Counted from the first letter of the stretch, positions 54,404 through 63,954 are shown. The stretch is 64,000 nt of DNA from CAZCJU01 sp964562175 (GCA_964562175.1 CAZLRV010000010.1:19594-83593), one strand, 5' to 3'. Program-made: numbers and translations. The notes: generated from the letters alone by a model not told the origin.

Positions 54404-55348
54404 ATGAGCGTTAAGCTGTATCTCGTAATTCCCTGCTACAATGAGGAGGAGGTCCTCCCGTTCACCACGTCCCGTATATCCGAAAAAATGCGGGCTTTGA
54501 TATCGTCGGGCAAGATAACGTCCGACAGCCGCGTGGTGCTTGTCGATGACGGTTCAAAGGATAAAACGTGGGAGCTGATAGAAAAGTACCACGCCGAAAA
54601 CGAGCTTTTTTGCGGCATAAAGCTGTCCCGAAACAAAGGACATCAAAATGCGCTTCTTGCCGGACTTATGACCGTTGCGGACGAATGCGATGCGACGATA
54701 AGCCTTGATGCCGACTTACAGGACGATATCGACGCAATAGATGCTATGCTTGAAAAATACGAGCAGGGCTGTGAGATCGTCTACGGTGTACGGAACGACA
54801 GAAAGAAAGATACCTTCTTCAAGAAAACGACCGCACAGGGATTTTACAAGATAATGCGCATGATGGGTGCGGATATCATATACAATCACGCCGACTACCG
54901 ACTTATGAGCAGACGTGCGATACACGAGCTTGAGGGCTTCAAGGAGGTAAATCTCTTTTTACGCGGCATAGTTCCGATGATAGGCTTCAAGACCGATTCC
55001 GTATATTACGCAAGAGGTGAGAGAGAGCATGGCGAAAGCAAGTACCCGCTGAAGAAAATGATATCCTTTGCCATTGACGGTATAACCTCGCTTTCGGTAA
55101 AGCCTATTCGAATGATATGCTCGCTCGGTCTTATTATTCTTACCGTAAGTCTTATAATGCTCATATACTCCATAGTGCAATACTTTTGCGGTCACACCGA
55201 ACCGGGTTGGGCATCGCTCATTGTTTCCGTATGGGCAATAGGCGGACTTCAACTGTTTGCCATAGGCGTAGTCGGTGAGTATATCGGCAAGATATATCTT
55301 GAAACGAAGGCACGCCCGAAATTCATAGTAGACAAATATATCAAATAA
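54404..55348 (+). CDS. GT2-family glycosyltransferase, dolichol-phosphate-mannose-synthase/ArnC-like
   Basis: 314 aa. The ATG at 54404 follows GGAAAGG. The GT-A domain has VIPCYNEEEVLP, the nucleotide-binding VDDGSKDKTWEL and the metal-binding DADLQDD (D102, D104). Two membrane segments near residues 230-290 anchor it, as in GtrB/ArnC proteins that load a sugar on undecaprenyl phosphate. The preceding gene probably uses that lipid-linked sugar. Confidence 0.92.
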   Translation: MSVKLYLVIPCYNEEEVLPFTTSRISEKMRALISSGKITSDSRVVLVDDGSKDKTWELIEKYHAENELFCGIKLSRNKGHQNALLAGLMTVADECDATISLDADLQDDIDAIDAMLEKYEQGCEIVYGVRNDRKKDTFFKKTTAQGFYKIMRMMGADIIYNHADYRLMSRRAIHELEGFKEVNLFLRGIVPMIGFKTDSVYYARGEREHGESKYPLKKMISFAIDGITSLSVKPIRMICSLGLIILTVSLIMLIYSIVQYFCGHTEPGWASLIVSVWAIGGLQLFAIGVVGEYIGKIYLETKARPKFIVDKYIK

Positions 55349-55353
55349 AACTA

Positions 55354-55391
55354 AAAAGTCGTATATCGGTTTTAAGCGATATACGACTTTT
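55354..55391. terminator. Bidirectional intrinsic terminator
   Basis: AAAAGTCGTATATCG pairs perfectly with CGATATACGACTTTT across an 8-base loop, with T-rich sequence on the plus side and A-rich on the other. It separates the converging GT2 and flippase genes. Confidence 0.92.
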
Positions 55392-55408
55392 GTTGTTTTT
55401 GTTGTCTT

Positions 55409-56800
55409 TTATTTTTTCAGCACTTGCTTTACCGAGTAGTACATTTTCTTGAAGTTCAATACTATTATAATGACAAGTATCAAAGCGGACAGGATATAAT
55501 GGAAACGCATTTGCGATATCATTATCAGCGATTGCACTGTGAGCAGAGCCAAATTCAGCATCGTTGTGCCGATGTATGTTTTGTACCTGACATATTTAAG
55601 TGAGAGATACGTTGTGAGAAAATACGTTACGATATAGCTTATCATTGTAGCTATCGCCGCACCGAAAACGCCGAAGGGCTTTATCAATATCAAATTCAAA
55701 ACGATATTCGTAAGTGCGCTCGTTGCGGCGCATATGAGTGAGTTTTTCGTTTCCTTTTTCACCACATATATGACTGCGACGAAGGTTACTATACCCGAAC
55801 AAGCGGTGGCGATTATAAGATACGGCATATACTTCCACGATTCGTAAAAGTCGTTCCGTATAAGTATTTTGGTTATGACCTTGACGAACAGAATAAGGAA
55901 CGAAGCGGCAACGAACATTATCGACTTGAAGCTTTCAAACACCTTTGAGAAGAACTTGCCCATATGACCGCTTTTCGATTCCTCGATAAGCGACATTTGC
56001 CATGCGTCGTTGAATATTCCCGTCAGTGTCACCATAAGATTCGGTATCTTATACGACATTGCGTAAACACCCTCTGCCGCCTCGTCTATCATATAAAGCA
56101 CGAGATATCTGTCCGATATATTGGTTATCCACCAAAATATCGTCGAGGGTATCAGCGGACGCGCGTAATTGAGCATATCCCGTATAAGCTCTTTTCTGAG
56201 CATACCGACCTCAAAATCGTTAATAAGTCGGCAACGGGCAAACATATATATAACGGTAACGTAATCGGCAAGTATATTCGCAAGCAGATATCCGACGATA
56301 CCGAGACGAAAAACGAGCAGAAGCAGGATATTGAACACAAGCGTTGCGGCGGTACAAACTATACCCTTAAACGCATAAACACGCACAAGCCCCTTACCTC
56401 GGATATATTGAGAGCATACTTGATTCATTCCGAACATGAATACATACAGACCGAGAAGCAGCAGATACTCGCTCAGCACCGAAATAAATCTCAGCACGCA
56501 CAGCACGAGAAGCAGATATATGACTATACCGAAAAGCAGAGTAAGCACGCCCGTCGTGAATACAGCCTTTTCGTCTTTTTTATTTCCGTAGGAAAAACGA
56601 AATACCGAGTTGCATATACCCATCGTAACGAGCGGATACAGCAAATTAGCCGACTGAGCAACTATGTCCGCCACGCCGTACTCCGCCGTTGACATAACGG
56701 AGGAATACAGCGGCAAAAGCAGGAACACAAGCACCTTTGACGAAAAAGTGCCTATTGCCATTATCGTCGAGTTTGCCGCCAGCTTTTTGTACTGATTCAT
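55409..56800 (-). CDS. MOP-superfamily polysaccharide flippase (Wzx/MATE-like)
   Basis: 463 aa with about twelve membrane segments and the N-terminal pattern of O-antigen/teichuronic exporters (NSTIMAIGTFSSKVLVFLLLPLYSSVMSTAEYG). It would move lipid-linked glycan repeat units across the membrane. It is 5 bp downstream of acpP on the same strand. No glycosyltransferase gene is on this strand nearby, but the plus-strand pair just upstream fits the same pathway. Confidence 0.88.
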   Translation of the reverse strand: MNQYKKLAANSTIMAIGTFSSKVLVFLLLPLYSSVMSTAEYGVADIVAQSANLLYPLVTMGICNSVFRFSYGNKKDEKAVFTTGVLTLLFGIVIYLLLVLCVLRFISVLSEYLLLLGLYVFMFGMNQVCSQYIRGKGLVRVYAFKGIVCTAATLVFNILLLLVFRLGIVGYLLANILADYVTVIYMFARCRLINDFEVGMLRKELIRDMLNYARPLIPSTIFWWITNISDRYLVLYMIDEAAEGVYAMSYKIPNLMVTLTGIFNDAWQMSLIEESKSGHMGKFFSKVFESFKSIMFVAASFLILFVKVITKILIRNDFYESWKYMPYLIIATACSGIVTFVAVIYVVKKETKNSLICAATSALTNIVLNLILIKPFGVFGAAIATMISYIVTYFLTTYLSLKYVRYKTYIGTTMLNLALLTVQSLIMISQMRFHYILSALILVIIIVLNFKKMYYSVKQVLKK

Positions 56801-56805
56801 TTATA

Positions 56806-57030
56806 TCACTTGTTGTTATTCAGATATTCGACGATCTCAGCCGGAGTCTTAAAGGCATATGCCACGTCATCGGGTATCGACACGCCCATGGTATCCTCAA
56901 CGGTCATTATTATCGTAACGAGGGAGAGTGAATCCGCACCCAGCTCCTCAACTATGTTGGTATCGGGCTTTATCTCATCCGGCTCAACGTGAAGCTCCTT
57001 GGCTATTATTTCCTGAATTTTTTCGAACAT
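56806..57030 (-). CDS. acpP: Acyl carrier protein
   Basis: 74 aa. The phosphopantetheine attachment serine is S34 in EELGADSLSLVTI. Acidic helices II and III are typical. Acts as the acyl carrier of fatty-acid synthesis. GAAAGGAATG lies upstream of the start. No fab genes are next to it, so it may be a second ACP tied to the adjoining glycan genes. Confidence 0.93.
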   Translation of the reverse strand: MFEKIQEIIAKELHVEPDEIKPDTNIVEELGADSLSLVTIIMTVEDTMGVSIPDDVAYAFKTPAEIVEYLNNNK

Positions 57031-57072
57031 TGTAACATTCCTTTCAAACGGTAAAATATTAAATACCCTATT

Positions 57073-57101
57073 ATTATATACTATAGCCCGTCACATTTCA
57101 A
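57073..57101 (-). promoter_or_regulatory. Promoter of acpP
   Basis: On the minus strand TTGAAA (57101-57096) and TATAAT (57078-57073) with a 17-base spacer. A plus-strand TATAAT at 57142-57147 without a clear -35 may serve the ferritin-like gene. Confidence 0.7.
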
Positions 57102-57261
57102 TATCAAATTGAAAACATTTCGCATTTTTTTGAATAGTGCATATAATTTAGTATGCGGACAGATCGCATACGCTTGTCTTTTGAAGATACGATACGGAAA
57201 AACTCCGCGAATAAAGAGTTTCGTGTCGAATCGATCTTTGCTTTCACGAAAGGAGCTATTT

Positions 57262-57771
57262 ATGCAAAGCAAGTGCACCCACTCAAAAAGCTGCAGCCCG
57301 AGCCTTCCCTACCCATGCCCGATAATAAAGGAAAAAGACCCGTCGCTTGCCCGTTCGCTCACCGCACTGTACGCCGGCAAGCGGGGCGAGCTGACCTCCG
57401 TTTGTCAATATTCATATCAGCATATCATCCTGTCATCCTCACCGATCGTGGCAGATACGATAGAGTGCATCGCAATGACAGAAATGCGTCATTTTGAGTT
57501 GCTGGGCAAAATGATATATTCGCTCGGTGCAGACCCGTATATATGCGAGGTAAGGCGGCACGGACGAGATTTTTGGACATCTTCTTATGTTGAATATGTA
57601 CGCCGTCCCGACCGTCTTATAAGGCTCGATATGGAATCGGAGAAAAAAGCCGCGGAGGCTTACGAAAGCTTTTTACACACCTGCTCAAGCAGTGCCGTGT
57701 GCGAGGTCATAGAGCGTATAATGCTTGATGAGCGTCATCATTTCGATGTACTTCGCTCACTTTTGGAATGA
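57262..57771 (+). CDS. Ferritin-like diiron protein
   Basis: 169 aa. The ATG at 57262 follows GAAAGGAG. The predicted four-helix bundle has carboxylate/His ligands in IECIAMTEMRHFEL (about 72-85) and ESEKKAAEAYESF and IMLDERHHFDVL (about 150-165), the two E-x6-ExxH pairs of rubrerythrin-like domains. The first 20 residues contain three cysteines (C5, C11, C18). No rubredoxin domain is present. Likely handles iron or peroxide; related proteins also occur in spore coats. Its stop codon abuts the sigG relic. Confidence 0.78.
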   Translation: MQSKCTHSKSCSPSLPYPCPIIKEKDPSLARSLTALYAGKRGELTSVCQYSYQHIILSSSPIVADTIECIAMTEMRHFELLGKMIYSLGADPYICEVRRHGRDFWTSSYVEYVRRPDRLIRLDMESEKKAAEAYESFLHTCSSSAVCEVIERIMLDERHHFDVLRSLLE

Positions 57772-58079
57772 TCTCACCTCGGTACGTTCATCGGCACTGC
57801 GTACGTGGAAAACTTGACTCCGATATCGGTATTGAAATTGTCAACGGCTTTTATCAAGCCTATACAGCCGACCTGAAACAAGTCATCGGGCGAATCGGTA
57901 CGTGACATAAATTTTCTCACGACGCTCAGCACGAGCTTCAGGTTTCCGTCTATCAGCTCACCTCGTGCATTTTTGTCGCCGCTTTTTATCCTTTGCAAAA
58001 GCTCGTCCTTTTCCCGCTCGGATAAGACCTTGAGCCTTGAGGTATCAACGCCGCATATAACCACTTTATTATTATACAT
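57770..58079 (-). pseudogene. sigG: Truncated sporulation sigma factor sigma-G
   Basis: The 101-codon frame reads MYNNKVVICGVDTSRLKVLS and continues through region 2, GNLKLVLSVVRKF, DLFQVGCIGLIKAVDNF and VKFSTYAVPM, closely like SigG of spore formers. It then gives NVPR and stop, where SigG has IIGEIRR. If four bases (CCGA at 57781-57784 on the plus strand read as TCGG) are ignored, the frame continues NVGEI, so a 4-bp insertion followed by loss of the rest is likely. The -10/-35 recognition parts (region 2.4, 3, 4) are absent. GGAGG and the start codon are intact, so a short peptide may still be made. Confidence 0.8.
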
Positions 58080-58156
58080 ATGCTATGCCTCCGAAATATA
58101 CTGTACCTATTATTCCCAAACGTGCGTTTTCTACACGCTTTTACATAATACCGCAA

Positions 58157-58203
58157 AATCAAAACCGTTTTTCGCTTTTTGGCGAAAAACGGTTGATTTT
58201 TAC
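58157..58203. terminator. Bidirectional terminator of lplA
   Basis: AAAATCAAAACCGTTTTTCGC pairs with GCGAAAAACGGTTGATTTT, with a two-base bulge and a TTTTTG loop; both strands have T-rich ends. It overlaps the lplA stop codon and its presumed RNA ends near 58157 on the minus strand. Confidence 0.8.
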
Positions 58204-59168
58204 AGCTGTACCGACTCTATGTAGTTTGCTATCTCCCCAAGCTCTTCTCTTTCGGACTCCCTCAGTCCTTTTGCCATAGAGCCTGCGGTAAACCTTACGC
58301 CGAGCAAGCGTTGCCTTACCTCCTCGACAAGCTCCGTGTCAAGTGCATCGGTAAAGACATATGCGTCGCTCACCTCGCCGTCCTTTACCTTGAACAGAAA
58401 TTGCATTTCGCCAAACGAAAATCTTTCCTCAAGCTTATAATCGAATGCCAGTGAGCGTCCGAATTTCCATTCCCACGACGATATATTATCATACAAAGCT
58501 TGTATTTTCTCTTTGTCCTCATCCGTAAACGTGTATTCGGTATATTTTCCGTATTCCTCCGCAAACTCGCATTTTAACAGCTCCGTTACCCTTTTCACGG
58601 TAATGCTTTTATTGAAGTCGGCAAGATTGCATACACGTGAGCTTACCGATTTTATGCCCTTGGCATTCATCTTCTTCTCGGATACGTTCAAGTACCTCGA
58701 CAGCCTTGTCACATCGGTATTGACGAGCAGTGTTCCGTGGTGCGCACGCATGGCACCGGAGTGGGCAAAGGCGTTGCCCGAAAACTTCTTGCCGTCTATC
58801 AAAATATCGTTTCTGCCCGAGAGCTGTGCGTGAAGTCCGAGATCTGCGACGGTTTTTTCGATAACGCCCATCTGTCTGCCGAGATCGTAGCTTCCCTCGC
58901 CCATGATAAACGAGAAATTCAGATTATTCATATCATGAAATACGGCACCGCCGCCCGTGTGCCGTCTGACGAGCTGAACGCCGTCGCTTTCCATGGCACC
59001 GAGATTACATTCACGCCATGCGTTTTGACTTTTTCCGATTATCACGGCATTTGCGTTGATATATAAATACAGAATAACATCGTTTTTATGCAAATTCTCA
59101 AGAAAAAATCTGTCCGTAGCCAAATTACGCCATCCGTCGTTGCTATCGCTCATATAAAAATATATCAT
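58200..59168 (-). CDS. lplA: Lipoate-protein ligase A
   Basis: 322 aa. Attaches lipoate to lipoyl domains of 2-oxoacid dehydrogenases or GcvH. The catalytic domain shows RRHTGGGAVFHDMNNLNFSF (about 73-92) and the lysine motif of DGKKFSGNA (about 130). A C-terminal accessory domain of about 90 residues is present. GGGGGAGAATG precedes the ATG. No lipoylated enzyme gene is in the window. Confidence 0.94.
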   Translation of the reverse strand: MIYFYMSDSNDGWRNLATDRFFLENLHKNDVILYLYINANAVIIGKSQNAWRECNLGAMESDGVQLVRRHTGGGAVFHDMNNLNFSFIMGEGSYDLGRQMGVIEKTVADLGLHAQLSGRNDILIDGKKFSGNAFAHSGAMRAHHGTLLVNTDVTRLSRYLNVSEKKMNAKGIKSVSSRVCNLADFNKSITVKRVTELLKCEFAEEYGKYTEYTFTDEDKEKIQALYDNISSWEWKFGRSLAFDYKLEERFSFGEMQFLFKVKDGEVSDAYVFTDALDTELVEEVRQRLLGVRFTAGSMAKGLRESEREELGEIANYIESVQL

Positions 59169-59285
59169 TTCATTCTCCCCCGAATGTTTTTTCTATATTC
59201 TACTCTGCCGAAATGAATTTGTCAAGTGAATAAATTAAAAAAATTGAGTGGAAAAGCAAAAACCGACAGGCTTATCTGTCGGTTT

Positions 59286-59360
59286 TGGAGCTGGTGGAGG
59301 GATTTGAACCCTCGGCCTATTGATTACGAATCAATTGCGCTACCACTGCGCCACACCAGC
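59286..59360 (-). tRNA. tRNA-Thr (anticodon CGT)
   Basis: On the minus strand the 75-nt gene begins GCTGGTG at 59360 and ends with an encoded CCA at 59286. The acceptor stem closes with CACCAGC and a U discriminator. The D stem is GCGC-AGTGGTA-GCGC. The anticodon arm is ATTGA-TTCGTAA-TCAAT, giving CGT, which reads ACG. The T arm GAGGG-TTCAAAT-CCCTC is complete. Confidence 0.96.
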
Positions 59361-59375
59361 ATATTAAATTCACTC

Positions 59376-59404
59376 TTGACGTTTTCAAAAAAATGTGGTA
59401 TAAT
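59376..59404 (+). promoter_or_regulatory. Promoter of rsmA
   Basis: TTGACG (59376-59381) and TATAAT (59399-59404) with a 17-base spacer. The transcription start would lie about 80 bases before the ATG. Confidence 0.8.
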
Positions 59405-59489
59405 ACACATTGCCTAACTATAATACCACTTTTTTTTCGATTTGTCAAGGCTTTTTTGAAAAAAATATATTTTTTTTGGAGCATTCTCA

Positions 59490-60356
59490 ATGAATTTAAC
59501 GGATATCGGTACCGTTCGCTCGCTTATGGACGAATTCGGTATCAATTTTCAAAAAAAATTCGGGCAAAATTTTCTCATCAGTCCCTCCATTCCCGAAAGA
59601 ATAGCCGAGCAGAGCGGCGGCGGCGAGTGCGACGGCGTGCTTGAGATAGGCCCCGGCATCGGCACACTTACCTCTCAACTATGTCAACGCTACGGGAAAG
59701 TCGTATGTGTTGAGATAGACCGCGGACTTTTGCCCGTTTTGGAAAAAACACTTGCCGAGTACGACAATGTTGAGGTGATAAACGACGACATAATGAAGGT
59801 CGATATAAGCAAGCTTATAAGCGAGCATTTTGACAACGGCAATATCTATGTATGCGCCAATCTGCCGTATTATATCACCACGCCGATCATCATGAAGCTG
59901 CTTGAAGCTCATGCAGGGTTTTCCTCTCTGACTTTCATGGTGCAGAAAGAAGTCGCCGCACGCTTTACTGCCGCCCCCGGCATTGCCGAATACGGTGCGA
60001 TAACGGCATCGATAAGCTATTACGGCACTGTGAAACGGCTTTTTTCGGTTCCCGCAGGCTGTTTTATGCCCGTACCGAAGGTGGATTCGGCTGTGATACA
60101 GATCATACCCCATAAAACACCGCCCGTTTCGCCGCTTGATGAGGAGCTTTTTTTCAAGGTCATAAGAGCCGCTTTTGAAAACAGAAGGAAAACTTTGGTA
60201 AACGCTTTGCATAATTCTTTTCCCAATCTTTCAAAAATCGAGTTGCAAAATTGTCTTGAAGCTTGTTCCCTCAACTCGAATATCAGGGGTGAAACCCTAA
60301 ATATTAAGGAATTTTGCAATATATCAAATAAAATTTCACAATTAGATTATACGTAA
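59490..60356 (+). CDS. rsmA: 16S rRNA (adenine-1518/1519-N6)-dimethyltransferase
   Basis: Also known as KsgA. 288 aa. SAM-binding LEIGPGIGTLT (residues 51-61), NLPYYITTP motif IV (about 128-136) and the N-terminal KKFGQNFLI are characteristic. The ATG follows TTTGGAGC. The C-terminal helical domain and length match the family. Confidence 0.96.
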   Translation: MNLTDIGTVRSLMDEFGINFQKKFGQNFLISPSIPERIAEQSGGGECDGVLEIGPGIGTLTSQLCQRYGKVVCVEIDRGLLPVLEKTLAEYDNVEVINDDIMKVDISKLISEHFDNGNIYVCANLPYYITTPIIMKLLEAHAGFSSLTFMVQKEVAARFTAAPGIAEYGAITASISYYGTVKRLFSVPAGCFMPVPKVDSAVIQIIPHKTPPVSPLDEELFFKVIRAAFENRRKTLVNALHNSFPNLSKIELQNCLEACSLNSNIRGETLNIKEFCNISNKISQLDYT

Positions 60357-60444
60357 ATAATAAAGTTATGCGATAATTGGTTGATATCAAAAAATTGATT
60401 TCGCAACTCGAAAAAAAATAAATTTCATATATCGGAGGAAAACG

Positions 60445-62205
60445 ATGATCAACAACAAAAAACTCGACCAATTTGTATCCGAAAGCGCAGCTCTTTGCTG
60501 CCCTGATAAGATCGTTTGGATAACAGGCGAGGAGGAACAGCTTGAAGCACTCAGACGCGAGGCTGTTCAGACCGGCGAGATGATAAAGCTCAACGAGGAG
60601 AAATATCCCCGTTGCTATCTTCACAGAACGGCTGTAAACGATGTCGCACGTGTTGAGGGACGTACATTTATCTGCACAAAGAAGAAAGAGGATGCGGGCA
60701 ACATAAACAACTGGATGGACCCCACGGAATGCTATGACAAGCTCCACAAGCTCTACAAAGGCTCAATGAAGGGCAGAACGATGTACGTTATTCCCTACTC
60801 CATGGGCGTTATCGGCTCGGAGTTTTCAAAAATAGGTATCGAGCTTACCGACTCTATATACGTTGTATTGAATATGGAGATAATGACCAGAATAGGCAAT
60901 AAGGTTCTTGAGGCTCTCGGCGATGACGGCGATTTTGTAAAGGGACTTCACGCAAAAGCCGATGTTGACGAAAACAACCGTTACATTTGCCACTTCCCCG
61001 AGGACAACACGATATACTCCATAAACTCCGCATACGGCGGTAACGTACTGCTCGGCAAGAAGTGCTTTGCACTTCGTATCGCTTCCTTCCTCGGAAAGAA
61101 CGAGGGCTGGATGGCAGAGCACATGCTCATTCTCGGAATCGAATTCCCCAACGGCGATATCAAATACATTGCCGCGGCATTCCCCTCCGCTTGCGGTAAG
61201 ACGAACCTGGCAATGCTCATTCCTCCGGAAATATACAAGAAGCAAGGCTACAAGGTATGGTGCGTAGGCGATGATATAGCATGGTTGCGTATCGGCGAGG
61301 ACGGCAGACTTTGGGCGGCAAACCCCGAAAACGGCTTCTTCGGCGTTGCTCCCGGAACGAATGAAAAATCCAACCCCAACGCACTTCACACGACCTTCAG
61401 CGACACCATATTCACCAACGTCGCTTACAATATTGATGATAATACCATATGGTGGGAGGGTCTGACAAAAGAGAAGCCCGCACATATGATAGATTGGAAG
61501 GGCAACCCCTACGATCCCGAAAGCGGAGAGAAGGCGGCACATCCCAACTCAAGATTTACCGCACGTGCAACAAACTGCCCGTGCCTGTCCTCCGAGTTCA
61601 ACAATCCCAAGGGCGTTCCGCTGTCGGCAATCGTATTCGGCGGCAGACGTGCAAAGACCGCTCCGCTGGTGTATCAATCCCGTGATTGGAACAACGGCGT
61701 ATTTGTAGGCTCTATAATGGCATCCGAGACAACTGCGGCGGCAGCCGGTGCCGTTGGCGTAGTAAGACGTGACCCCATGGCTATGCGTCCCTTCGTCGGC
61801 TACGATATGGGCGATTACTTCGCACACTGGCTCGAGATGGGCAAAAAGATAGCAAATCCGCCTAAGATATTCAACGTAAACTGGTTCCGTCTTGATGATG
61901 ACGGCAACTTCATGTGGCCCGGCTTCGGCGACAATATGCGTGTTCTTCTTTGGATACTCGCTCGTTGCGAGGGCAAGGTAGATGCGGTAGAGTCCGCGAT
62001 CGGATATCTTCCCAAGCCCGAGGATATCAATGTTGAAGGTCTCGATATAACGATAGATACGCTTAAAGAGCTGCTTGAAGTCGATAAAGAGGTATGGCTC
62101 AAGGATGCGGACGGCATCAAGGACTTCTACAAGCAAGTCGGCGACCGTGTACCCGCAGAGCTTTACGCTCAACTCGATGCAATGGTTGAGGCTCTCAAGG
62201 CTTAA
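60445..62205 (+). CDS. pckG: Phosphoenolpyruvate carboxykinase (GTP)
   Basis: Converts oxaloacetate and GTP to PEP, or runs the reverse CO2-fixing reaction that gut anaerobes use towards succinate and propionate. 586 aa. The kinase P-loop is FPSACGKTNLAML at about 247-259, followed by metal and PEP-binding segments (WCVGDDIAWLR; the CPCLSSEFNNPKGVP stretch). ATCGGAGG precedes the ATG. The gene is GC-richer and more codon-biased than its neighbours, as expected for high expression. Confidence 0.96.
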   Translation: MINNKKLDQFVSESAALCCPDKIVWITGEEEQLEALRREAVQTGEMIKLNEEKYPRCYLHRTAVNDVARVEGRTFICTKKKEDAGNINNWMDPTECYDKLHKLYKGSMKGRTMYVIPYSMGVIGSEFSKIGIELTDSIYVVLNMEIMTRIGNKVLEALGDDGDFVKGLHAKADVDENNRYICHFPEDNTIYSINSAYGGNVLLGKKCFALRIASFLGKNEGWMAEHMLILGIEFPNGDIKYIAAAFPSACGKTNLAMLIPPEIYKKQGYKVWCVGDDIAWLRIGEDGRLWAANPENGFFGVAPGTNEKSNPNALHTTFSDTIFTNVAYNIDDNTIWWEGLTKEKPAHMIDWKGNPYDPESGEKAAHPNSRFTARATNCPCLSSEFNNPKGVPLSAIVFGGRRAKTAPLVYQSRDWNNGVFVGSIMASETTAAAAGAVGVVRRDPMAMRPFVGYDMGDYFAHWLEMGKKIANPPKIFNVNWFRLDDDGNFMWPGFGDNMRVLLWILARCEGKVDAVESAIGYLPKPEDINVEGLDITIDTLKELLEVDKEVWLKDADGIKDFYKQVGDRVPAELYAQLDAMVEALKA

Positions 62206-62227
62206 GTTTTGCATATAAAAACGGCTA

Positions 62228-62248
62228 AGGGCGGATATTCTCCGCCCT
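62228..62248 (+). terminator. Terminator-like hairpin after pckG
   Basis: AGGGCGGA (62228-62235) pairs perfectly with TCCGCCCT (62241-62248) across TATTC. The following sequence ATTGCCG has no T-run, so it may be a weak or RNA-stabilising structure. Confidence 0.5.
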
Positions 62249-62302
62249 ATTGCCGCATAATAAGTTCGTTATCTCTCCCACATCATAATTTAAGGTAATT
62301 TG

Positions 62303-63841
62303 ATGAAAAAAGCACTTGCAACACTCCTTTTATTTTCGATAATGCTGGCAAATATAGCCTCGTGCGACAGAAAAAGCCCCGACACCTCGGACACTGCCGA
62401 AATTGCCACCGATACGATTGCCGAGGAAACGTACCCACACTCCGATATGGAGCTGATAGACGGTACTCAGATAATAGGCAATTCAAATACACTTGAAATA
62501 CCGACGCTATACTTAAAATATTTCTTTGCGGACTCTTATCAGACCTTCTGTGCCGAGTACGCCCAAGAGCTTTCCGAATATTTTGATACAAGCATTCCCT
62601 TGCACGACCAAGTGCCGACAAAGGAAGGCTTTACAGAGTACGCCACATGGTACGATTATTTTCTTAAAATTGCGAAAAGCTCGCTTGAATATTATATTGC
62701 CCTGTACGAACAGACTGTTAAAAACAACATAACGCTCTCGAAAGAGGAGCTTGACTCCATAACAACCGAGCTTGATTCATACAAAACAGATGCGGACGGC
62801 TACAAAATGACCTTTGAGGAATATATGGACGAGCGTTTCGGCCTCGGCGACGGCGCAACCTATGAGATAATGAACGACTTTCTGCAAATGTGCGAGCTGG
62901 GTAACAAATACGGTAAGAGCAATTACAATTCGGCAGAATATACGGACGACGAGATAGAAAAAGTATTCGAAGAAAAAAAATATGATTATCTCTTCGTCGA
63001 TTACGATATTCTGACGATATATCCCGATTTTGATATGGGAGATTCGGACGATAAGATAGCAAAAGCAAAGGACGAGGCGAAAAAGCTTGCCGATGATTTT
63101 ATTTCATACGTGCAAGGCGGCGACTCGTACCTTGATGCGTACAAGAAGATATATCCGGACAAGACTCAATATCAATACTCAAAGTTCGAGAGCGAATGCC
63201 ACATTGTCGGCGATACGTATTATTACGATGACGAAGAAAAAAAGTCGTTTGATGAAGTGCTATGGATGCACGAAGCCGAGCGCAAAGTCGGAGATGTGAC
63301 CTCCTTCACTGATTCGGAAGGCAGAATAAAAATATTGCGTGCTGCAAAGATCCCGTACAGAAAGGAATTTCCCATACCCGATATTCGTATCTGCTATATT
63401 TCTCTGCAGGACGGCACATACGATGAAACGAGCGGTGAAGAGCTGTGTAAAACGCTCGTAGAGCGTATAAACAACGCCGAGAATAAAGAAGCGGAAATGC
63501 TCGCTGTAGTTGAGCAATATTCCGCAGACACAAGCACAAAAGGCAACGGCGGACTTGTATCGGATATAACTCCCACATTCAGCTCGCTCCCCGTCGATGT
63601 TGCGTCATGGTGCTACAAGGACGGACGAGCCGTCGGTGATGTAACGTATATGAAATACGAATATTCATCCATAACCACGGGCTACTTCGTCATATACCTT
63701 GATTCGTTCGGTTTGCCGTATTGGAAGTATTTGACACTCACATATATGAAGAATGTCAGAATGAACGAATTGATATCTCTCTGGCTCGACCAACTCACGA
63801 TCGAATACAACGAGGAAATGACCGACAGATTATTCAAATAA
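62303..63841 (+). CDS. Lipoprotein with a parvulin-type (PrsA/SurA-like) C-terminal region
   Basis: 512 aa. The ATG at 62303 follows TAAGGTAA; the lipobox ends at C21 after MKKALATLLLFSIMLANIAS. A helical N-terminal region (about 60-330, partly Lys/Glu-rich) is followed by a PPIC-like segment (about 360-470) including RICYISLQDGTYDETS and a NGGLVSDITP motif typical of parvulins. Probably folds secreted proteins outside the membrane. The motif match is partial, so isomerase activity is uncertain. Confidence 0.7.
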   Translation: MKKALATLLLFSIMLANIASCDRKSPDTSDTAEIATDTIAEETYPHSDMELIDGTQIIGNSNTLEIPTLYLKYFFADSYQTFCAEYAQELSEYFDTSIPLHDQVPTKEGFTEYATWYDYFLKIAKSSLEYYIALYEQTVKNNITLSKEELDSITTELDSYKTDADGYKMTFEEYMDERFGLGDGATYEIMNDFLQMCELGNKYGKSNYNSAEYTDDEIEKVFEEKKYDYLFVDYDILTIYPDFDMGDSDDKIAKAKDEAKKLADDFISYVQGGDSYLDAYKKIYPDKTQYQYSKFESECHIVGDTYYYDDEEKKSFDEVLWMHEAERKVGDVTSFTDSEGRIKILRAAKIPYRKEFPIPDIRICYISLQDGTYDETSGEELCKTLVERINNAENKEAEMLAVVEQYSADTSTKGNGGLVSDITPTFSSLPVDVASWCYKDGRAVGDVTYMKYEYSSITTGYFVIYLDSFGLPYWKYLTLTYMKNVRMNELISLWLDQLTIEYNEEMTDRLFK

Positions 63842-63847
63842 ATCATG

Positions 63848-63893
63848 AAAACGAAATTCCCGATTCTCTGTCCATACGGGAATTTCGTTTTTT
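63848..63893 (+). terminator. Intrinsic terminator after the PPIase-like lipoprotein gene
   Basis: AAAACGAAATTCCCG pairs perfectly with CGGGAATTTCGTTTT across a 14-base loop, with further T residues after it. Confidence 0.92.
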
Positions 63894-63954
63894 GTCATTA
63901 AGTGATTATTTTGAAATTTTATTTGTAATAAACTCGAAAATCGGTGTTAAGCTA

